From an uncultured SAR86 cluster bacterium (GTDB lineage Bacteria; Pseudomonadota; Gammaproteobacteria; Magnimaribacterales; D2472): 64,000 nucleotides of DNA. Location: contig CACBQK010000003.1 of NCBI GenBank assembly GCA_902541365.1, positions 1 to 64,000 on the forward strand. Direction: 5' to 3'. The position numbers were made by a program, and so were the translations under genes. Shown here in pieces: positions 58,057 to 64,000 of the stretch; positions within the stretch are counted from its first letter, which is position 1, and the number at the start of each line of letters is the position of its first letter. The notes under the pieces were generated by a model. That model worked only from the letters and a program-made list of their open reading frames with translations, had not been told where the DNA came from and searched no databases.

Positions 58057-59250
58057 CTAACTTAAGTTAAGAGATTTAAATATGATTCCTGAGTTTGATA
58101 ATCTTTTTATTAATACTTCCCCTAGCCCGGAAGCACTAGTAAGGACACCCCCATATTCGCATCCTCCCGGAAGCGTTTCAGGATCTTCAAGAAGTGATAA
58201 TGCGCATTCAGCTGCAAACTTAGATGTAACTTTATAACCTGGATCGCCTTTACCAAACATTCTATAAAGAGACTTTTGACCATCCTCATTTTCAACTAAG
58301 AATTTACAATCAAACCAACCATTTTCTTGAACCTCTAAAGAGGGTCCCTCTCCTGGTTTTCTCAAGAATGATCTAACAATTTTTCTTAAAGGTGATACAA
58401 GAGTTAAGCCTAGCAGCCCTAGTCCCAGGGTTGAAAAAAGAGCTTTACTCCAGCTTTTATGAAAGGCATATTCCTGATATGTGAAATTATTTCCGTAAGA
58501 CTTCTGACGTTCGGTCAATAGAGCTTCACTTCTCCTTACTACTCTAGTATTAGCGCCTGCCATCACAAATGGGCCTGACCATGCATTTAAATCTTTCTGT
58601 TTAGAAATCTTAAATACATCAGAACTTAATTTCTTTTGCTCATTTGTATATGACCCATCTGGATTAAGAAGAAAAGGATCCCGAATTTCTTTTCCAAGAT
58701 CTAGATCTCCCATTGAAAACATTGTCTCTATAGTCCCACCAGAGGCTTCACCTTTCCATGAGTGGAATGATTCAACTCTTTTTACAGGCTTGCTTGAAGA
58801 CCTTACGGCAAAGAAAGTTCCAATATCCGAAGGTATTGAATCAAATCCACAAGATGGAATTATTCTTATCCCCTTTCGTGCGGCTTTCTCATGATGTTTT
58901 TCAATCAATCCTTTAACCCAAAAATTTTCGCCTGTTATATCAACATAATGCGACCCATTTTCAACACATGCTGCAACAAGTTTTGATCCATATCTGTGGA
59001 ATGGTCCAGCAGTAGACAGAACAACTTTCGATCTTGAGCAAATATTTCTCAATCCTTCTTCATCATTAGAATCAGCAATTAAAATTTCTACATTTGCAGC
59101 GAGTTTGTTGGCAACATCCTGAAGTTTCTCAAGATTTCTTCCTGCTATTGCCCAATTAATTTCTAGATTTAATGATTGGAAATACTTAACACAAAGTTGA
59201 CCAGTAAAGCCAGTGGCTCCATATATAACTATGTCAATATCTTTTTGCAT
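58057..59250 (-). CDS. Saccharopine dehydrogenase-like NADP-binding (trans-acting enoyl reductase family) protein
   Basis: DIVIYGATGFTGQLCVKYF, WAIAGRNLEKLQDVA, AACVENGSHYVDITGE, IPSCGFDSIPSDIG. Confidence 0.88.
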   Translation of the reverse strand: MQKDIDIVIYGATGFTGQLCVKYFQSLNLEINWAIAGRNLEKLQDVANKLAANVEILIADSNDEEGLRNICSRSKVVLSTAGPFHRYGSKLVAACVENGSHYVDITGENFWVKGLIEKHHEKAARKGIRIIPSCGFDSIPSDIGTFFAVRSSSKPVKRVESFHSWKGEASGGTIETMFSMGDLDLGKEIRDPFLLNPDGSYTNEQKKLSSDVFKISKQKDLNAWSGPFVMAGANTRVVRRSEALLTERQKSYGNNFTYQEYAFHKSWSKALFSTLGLGLLGLTLVSPLRKIVRSFLRKPGEGPSLEVQENGWFDCKFLVENEDGQKSLYRMFGKGDPGYKVTSKFAAECALSLLEDPETLPGGCEYGGVLTSASGLGEVLIKRLSNSGIIFKSLNLS

Positions 59251-59302
59251 TAGAGAATTTTATCATGGTGAAAACTTTAAAGTTCTTGGTATGATAAAAA
59301 CT

Positions 59303-61327
59303 ATGAATAAAACTTTTATATTTGTAGCCATGCTCCTAGCCTCTTCTTGGGTAGAGTCAAAAGAAAATATTAATTACTTCGATGCAATGGATGTTTTCGA
59401 GCTTGAATGGGCTTCCGACCCTCAAGTTTCATCTGATGGAGAAACAATAGTTTATGTAAGAAAATCCAATGACATTATGAAAGATAGGGTGCGATCTAAT
59501 CTTTGGAGAATAGCAAAAGATGGAAGAGATCATAGACCTTTGCACTCAGGACTAAAGAATTCATACTCTCCGCGATGGTCACCAGATAATAAAAGGATTG
59601 CTTTTGTTTCAAATAGCTCTGGGTCAACTCAGATTCACATGCATTGGGTAGATACAGGTGAAACTGCGGTGATTTCTCAACTGCAAGAATCGCCATCAAG
59701 TTTATCATGGTCGCCAGATGGAAAATGGTTGGCATTTACCATGAGAGTAAAAGCTGAAAGCGAATCCTTCGTTGATGAGAGAGATAAGCCTGATGGTGCC
59801 TCTTGGGCAAAAAAACCTATAACAGTTACCACTACAAGATACCAATATGATGGTAGAGGAATTGTTGAACCCTCATATCAACATATATTTTTAGTTCCTG
59901 CTGAAGGAGGTTCAGCTCGCCAAATAACAACTGGAGATTTTAATCATTATGGTTCGCTTTCATGGTCAAAGGATAGTAAGGATATTTTCTTCTCTGCATA
60001 CAGATCAGATGATTGGGAGCTTGTTAGTAACGAAGCTGATATTTACTCTGTCTCTATTTCTAACAATGAATTGAAACAAATTACAAAACAATCAGGTGAG
60101 GAAAGATCTCCAGCCATATCACCTAATGGAAAAATGATTGCTTTTTACGTAAAGGAAAGGCGTCCATTGGCATACACTCCAAGCAGAATAGCTGTAATGA
60201 ATCTTCAAAGCAGGGAGATAAAAATAATTTCAAAAGATGTAGATGATGATGCAGATAATTTATTTTGGTCTGAAGATAGTAAATCTATCTATTTTGCCTT
60301 TGATAATAGAGGAGAAAGAACTATTAAACAGATTTCCCTAAATGGAGACTTGAATGAAATTGCATCAAATGTTGGCGGTACAACAATTGGAAGGCCATAT
60401 ATTTCAGGTGGATTTCATATAGCTAATGGGACTGCTGCTTATACCTATGGAAAACCTCATAGGCCTGCTGATGTTGGTGTTGCTATAAAAGGTAAAACAA
60501 AAGTATTAACCCAATTAAATGAAGATATTCTTGGTTATAGGAAGCTAGGAAAGGTTAATGAAATCATATATAACTCTTCATTTGATAATGAAGAAATACA
60601 TGGTTGGTATATTACACCTCCAAACTTTGATCCAACTAAAAAATATCCTCTAATACTTGAAATCCATGGTGGTCCACACCTAGCTTATGGACCTCACTTC
60701 TCAGCAGAGCTTCAAATGATGGCAGCCTCCGGATATATTGTTTTTTATGACAACTACAGAGGTAGTTCATCTTATGGTGAAGATTTTGCATTATTACTTC
60801 AATACAAATATTCAAGTTCAGAAGATTTTGCAGATCATATGTCAGGTATAGATGCCCTTATTGATAAAGGTATTGTTGATGAAAATAATCTTTTTATTGC
60901 TGGTGGAAGTGCTGGGGGTATAGCTACTGCTTATGCAATAGGTCTAACAGACAGATTTAATGCAGCCGTATCAGCAAAGCCTGTAATTAATTGGTTAAGC
61001 AAGCCTTTAACAGCGGATTCAATGGTCGGACAGATATATCATCAATTCCCTGGACCTCCCTGGGAGCATCTTGAACATTATTGGGAGCGTTCTCCACTAT
61101 CTCTAGTTGGTAATGTAACTACTCCAACAATGTTAATTACTGGAGAAGATGATAGAAGAACTCCAATTTCAGAAACAGAACAGTTCTATCAAGCATTGAG
61201 GTTGAGAGGAATTGATAGCGCAATGATCCGAATTCCCAATACATCGCATGGCATTGCGAGTAGGCCATCAAATCTTATTACTAAGGTTGATCATATACTC
61301 GCTTGGTTTGAAAAATATAAGAATTAA
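59303..61327 (+). CDS. S9 family prolyl oligopeptidase with N-terminal WD40-like/TolB propeller, secreted
   Basis: Track ORF starts 59213, but MNKTFIFVAMLLASSWVES at 59303 is a signal peptide; catalytic GGSAGGIAT, GEDDRRTP, SHGI. Confidence 0.93.
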   Translation: MNKTFIFVAMLLASSWVESKENINYFDAMDVFELEWASDPQVSSDGETIVYVRKSNDIMKDRVRSNLWRIAKDGRDHRPLHSGLKNSYSPRWSPDNKRIAFVSNSSGSTQIHMHWVDTGETAVISQLQESPSSLSWSPDGKWLAFTMRVKAESESFVDERDKPDGASWAKKPITVTTTRYQYDGRGIVEPSYQHIFLVPAEGGSARQITTGDFNHYGSLSWSKDSKDIFFSAYRSDDWELVSNEADIYSVSISNNELKQITKQSGEERSPAISPNGKMIAFYVKERRPLAYTPSRIAVMNLQSREIKIISKDVDDDADNLFWSEDSKSIYFAFDNRGERTIKQISLNGDLNEIASNVGGTTIGRPYISGGFHIANGTAAYTYGKPHRPADVGVAIKGKTKVLTQLNEDILGYRKLGKVNEIIYNSSFDNEEIHGWYITPPNFDPTKKYPLILEIHGGPHLAYGPHFSAELQMMAASGYIVFYDNYRGSSSYGEDFALLLQYKYSSSEDFADHMSGIDALIDKGIVDENNLFIAGGSAGGIATAYAIGLTDRFNAAVSAKPVINWLSKPLTADSMVGQIYHQFPGPPWEHLEHYWERSPLSLVGNVTTPTMLITGEDDRRTPISETEQFYQALRLRGIDSAMIRIPNTSHGIASRPSNLITKVDHILAWFEKYKN

Positions 61328-61344
61328 AAAAATAGTTGATGAAT

Positions 61345-61421
61345 TGGTGGGCCCGGGAGGACTCGAACCTCCGACCAATGGATTATGAGTCCACTGCTCT
61401 AACCAACTGAGCTACAGGCCC
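61345..61421 (-). tRNA. tRNA with CAU anticodon (tRNA-Ile2 or elongator tRNA-Met)
   Basis: Reverse complement GGGCCTGTAGCTCAGTTGGTTAGAGCAGTGGACTCATAATCCATTGGTCGGAGGTTCGAGTCCTCCCGGGCCCACCA folds as cloverleaf; anticodon loop CTCATAA; CCA encoded. Confidence 0.96.
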
Positions 61422-61475
61422 TATAGAATTAGGCTGATAATTATAAAGGTAAAATAAGTTAAATTCCTTAATTAA

Positions 61476-61841
61476 TTATTTTTTGCAATATGCATCATAG
61501 TTAACAGCATAGTTAGCTGCTAACTCAGCTAAAGCGAGAGCATCTAAATACAGCTTATCAGCCATTTCTTGATGACCCATGCTTTCATGACCTTCACCTT
61601 CTTTCATAGCTTCACCAGCTGCATAAAGAAAAAAACCTGAGGCCTCGCTGACTTTTTTACAGTCTTCAGGTTTCCACCTTCCCCATCTTTCCATCTCTTT
61701 CTTCATTTGTGTTTCTTTTTTCTTCATCATTTCCATTTTTTTCATCTCTTTAGGGGACTTACCTTCTTTCTTACCATGATCATCTGCAAGAATCATCAGT
61801 GGAATTGATAAAAAAACTAATAGTGATATTTTCTTAAACAT
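61476..61841 (-). CDS. Small secreted Lys/Met/Glu-rich protein of unknown function
   Basis: Signal peptide MFKKISLLVFLSIPLMILADDHG, then K/M/E-rich stretch and two CKK cysteines; 121 aa. Confidence 0.7.
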   Translation of the reverse strand: MFKKISLLVFLSIPLMILADDHGKKEGKSPKEMKKMEMMKKKETQMKKEMERWGRWKPEDCKKVSEASGFFLYAAGEAMKEGEGHESMGHQEMADKLYLDALALAELAANYAVNYDAYCKK

Positions 61842-61909
61842 ATACCTCTCCGTAAAAATACTAGATATAGTTTAGACTAAAAATAATAAAGGTAGTTCAA
61901 AAAACTTTT

Positions 61910-63724
61910 TTAGTCGTCTAAAAAGCTTCTTAAGTGACTGGATCTCGCTGGGTGCCTAAGTTTTCTTAATGCTTTTGCCTCAATCTGCCTAATTCTTTCT
62001 CTGGTGACATCGAACTGTTTACCAACTTCTTCAAGAGTGTGATCAGTATTCATACCTATACCAAACCTCATTCTAAGAACTTTTGCTTCTCTTGCAGTTA
62101 AAGATGATAGAACATCATCAGTAGCAAAATGAAGGCTTTCATCTGTTGCATTTTCAAGTGGAGACTCGATGACGGTATCTTCTATAAAATCTCCAAGGTT
62201 TGAATCTTCATCATCTCCAATTGGAGTTTCCATTGAAATAGGTTCTTTTGCAATCTTGAGTACTTTTCTCACTTTATCTTCAGGCATATCAAGCTCTTTA
62301 CTGAGCTCTTCTGGTGTTGGCTCTCTTCCCATATCTTGCATCATCTGTCTCGAAACTCTATTTAATTTATTAATAGTTTCTATCATATGAACAGGTATTC
62401 TTATAGTTCTAGCTTGGTCAGCTATAGATCTTGTAATCGCCTGTCTTATCCACCAAGTTGCATAAGTACTAAACTTGTAACCTCTTCTATATTCAAATTT
62501 ATCAACAGCTTTCATTAGACCTATATTTCCTTCTTGAATAAGGTCCAAGAACTGTAAACCTCTATTGGTATATTTTTTAGCAATAGATATTACGAGTCTT
62601 AGGTTAGCCTCAACCATGTCTTTTTTTGCTCGCCTCATCTTGGTTTCGCCCATAGACATACTTCTATTAATCTCTTTAACTTCTTTTGAGGAAAGTCCGA
62701 CCTTTTCTTCGAGAGCTTTGATCTCTTTTTGAGAAATCATTACATCTTGTTTGACTTTTTCTAACAAGTCCTTTTTATATTTCTTATTTTTAATAAATGA
62801 CTGCATGGTTGTCATTTTTGTAAACCCATCTTTAAAAGCTTCTAGGAAGTCTTTTCTGGGAACTCTTGCGCTCTTCACGCATAAAGTCTGAATGATTCTT
62901 TCGTGGCTTCTTATTGTTTCAAGATCATGTCTAGCAATGATACAAATTTCCTCAAACATTCTTGGACTGAATTTGAGGAACTTAAAAATATTTCCGAGTT
63001 TTTCAAACTCATCTTGAGTTTTTTTATGACTTCGGCCATTTTTATCCAGCACCTTCATTGTTTTGTTGTACTGTCTTTTTAAAGAAGTCATTCTTCTTTG
63101 AACTTCTTTAAAGTCTAACTCGCCATCATTTTCATCATCATCATCTTTTTTGTCTGCAAGCTGTTTTGCTTTTTCGCTTCCAGGTCCAGCTGATGGAACT
63201 TCTTCCATTTCTTCTAAGAATCCAGTTAAAAGATCATTGAGTTTTTTTTCTTCATCTTTGACAAGCTGAAAGTAGGATAAGACATATTCAACAGTTCTCG
63301 GGTATTGAGCGCTTGCAAGAAGAAGATCTCTCATTCCCTCTTCAATTCTTTTAGCGATCTCTATCTCACCTTCTCGAGTAAGTAAATCTACTGTACCCAT
63401 TTCTCTCATGTACATTCTTACAGGATCGGTTGTTCTACCTGTTTCATTTTCAACAGCAGCAAGAGCTTCTGCTGCTTGTTCAAGCGCTATGTCATCAGTA
63501 TTTTCAGACTCTCGAAGCATAAGAGTATCTAAATCAGGTGCTTTTTCATGAACTTGGAGACCAAGATCATTGATCATACCAATAATTTCTTCTACTTGAT
63601 CTGGATCCGAAATATCATCAGGGAGATGATCATTTACATCATCGTAAGTAAGAAATCCTTGCTCTCTTCCCTTCTCTATAAGTTCGGCTATTCTTGAGCC
63701 TTCTTGTTTTGAAAATTTATCCAC
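61910..63724 (-). CDS. rpoD: RNA polymerase sigma-70 factor RpoD
   Basis: Region 1.1, [98 protein letters not shown]. Confidence 0.99.
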   Translation of the reverse strand: MDKFSKQEGSRIAELIEKGREQGFLTYDDVNDHLPDDISDPDQVEEIIGMINDLGLQVHEKAPDLDTLMLRESENTDDIALEQAAEALAAVENETGRTTDPVRMYMREMGTVDLLTREGEIEIAKRIEEGMRDLLLASAQYPRTVEYVLSYFQLVKDEEKKLNDLLTGFLEEMEEVPSAGPGSEKAKQLADKKDDDDENDGELDFKEVQRRMTSLKRQYNKTMKVLDKNGRSHKKTQDEFEKLGNIFKFLKFSPRMFEEICIIARHDLETIRSHERIIQTLCVKSARVPRKDFLEAFKDGFTKMTTMQSFIKNKKYKKDLLEKVKQDVMISQKEIKALEEKVGLSSKEVKEINRSMSMGETKMRRAKKDMVEANLRLVISIAKKYTNRGLQFLDLIQEGNIGLMKAVDKFEYRRGYKFSTYATWWIRQAITRSIADQARTIRIPVHMIETINKLNRVSRQMMQDMGREPTPEELSKELDMPEDKVRKVLKIAKEPISMETPIGDDEDSNLGDFIEDTVIESPLENATDESLHFATDDVLSSLTAREAKVLRMRFGIGMNTDHTLEEVGKQFDVTRERIRQIEAKALRKLRHPARSSHLRSFLDD

Positions 63725-63782
63725 TTATCCTCTTTTAAATTCCGAAAAAACTTCTCTTTATTTAGTGACTAATCACGTATTT

Positions 63783-64000
63783 TCAATCTTTTTTTAAAGA
63801 CAGATTTTTTAATAGCATTTTGTCTTCATTATCAATTTCTGATTTCTTAAGAATAAGTTGTTGAAGCTCTCTTCTTTCGGTTTCAGAAATAGACCCGGTA
63901 TTATACTTGGTTTTTAAAGATTCCTCTCTATCTGACTCGTCTTTTAATAACGAGTTCATGCAATCGAAAAACATTTTTCTGGCATCTTCTTGTTCAATCT
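63783..64000 (-). CDS. dnaG: DNA primase C-terminal part (truncated by window edge)
   Basis: Frame stays open to the edge (...IEQEDARKMFFDCMNSLLKDESDREES...SISETERRELQQLILKKSEI); position upstream of rpoD. Confidence 0.75.
   Translation of the reverse strand, partial: IEQEDARKMFFDCMNSLLKDESDREESLKTKYNTGSISETERRELQQLILKKSEIDNEDKMLLKNLSLKKD

Noticed and set aside
59213-59302. Overlap of the S9 peptidase ORF with the divergent saccharopine dehydrogenase-like gene
   Set aside because: The signal peptide begins at 59303, so the upstream extension is artefactual

Overview
This is a low-GC chromosomal window whose gene content and protein style suggest a streamlined marine gammaproteobacterium, possibly SAR86-like (inference only; no search was run). 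It is almost entirely core housekeeping genes: a 16S-23S-5S rRNA operon on the minus strand with no tRNA in the spacer, one CAU tRNA, and about 50 protein genes. The protein genes cover lpxC/secA, ilvBNC/ilvD, hemB/C/D, rho/trxA, aroQ/accBC, leuS/lptE/holA, rsfS/rlmH/mrdA/rodA/mltB/dacA, parC/parE, tolC/mutM/coaD, rpoD and the dnaG 3' part. I see no phage, transposon, CRISPR array, defence island or biosynthetic cluster, and no convincing new multi-gene system. The main unusual pattern is domain pruning at otherwise canonical loci: an RNase R without its N-terminal cold-shock domains, a stand-alone DsbD alpha domain at the dsbD position, a TenI-like domain next to secA without its Nudix partner, a SecA without the SEC-C zinc tail, and an ACT-only IlvN/IlvH. 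Other points worth checking are an in-frame TAA splitting a YejF-like ABC ATPase, an apparent inversion in the leuS-holA / rsfS-mrdA region with nadD absent, paired palindromes between a TetR gene and an RND efflux operon, a divergent HemC, and a possible 31-39 aa membrane peptide.
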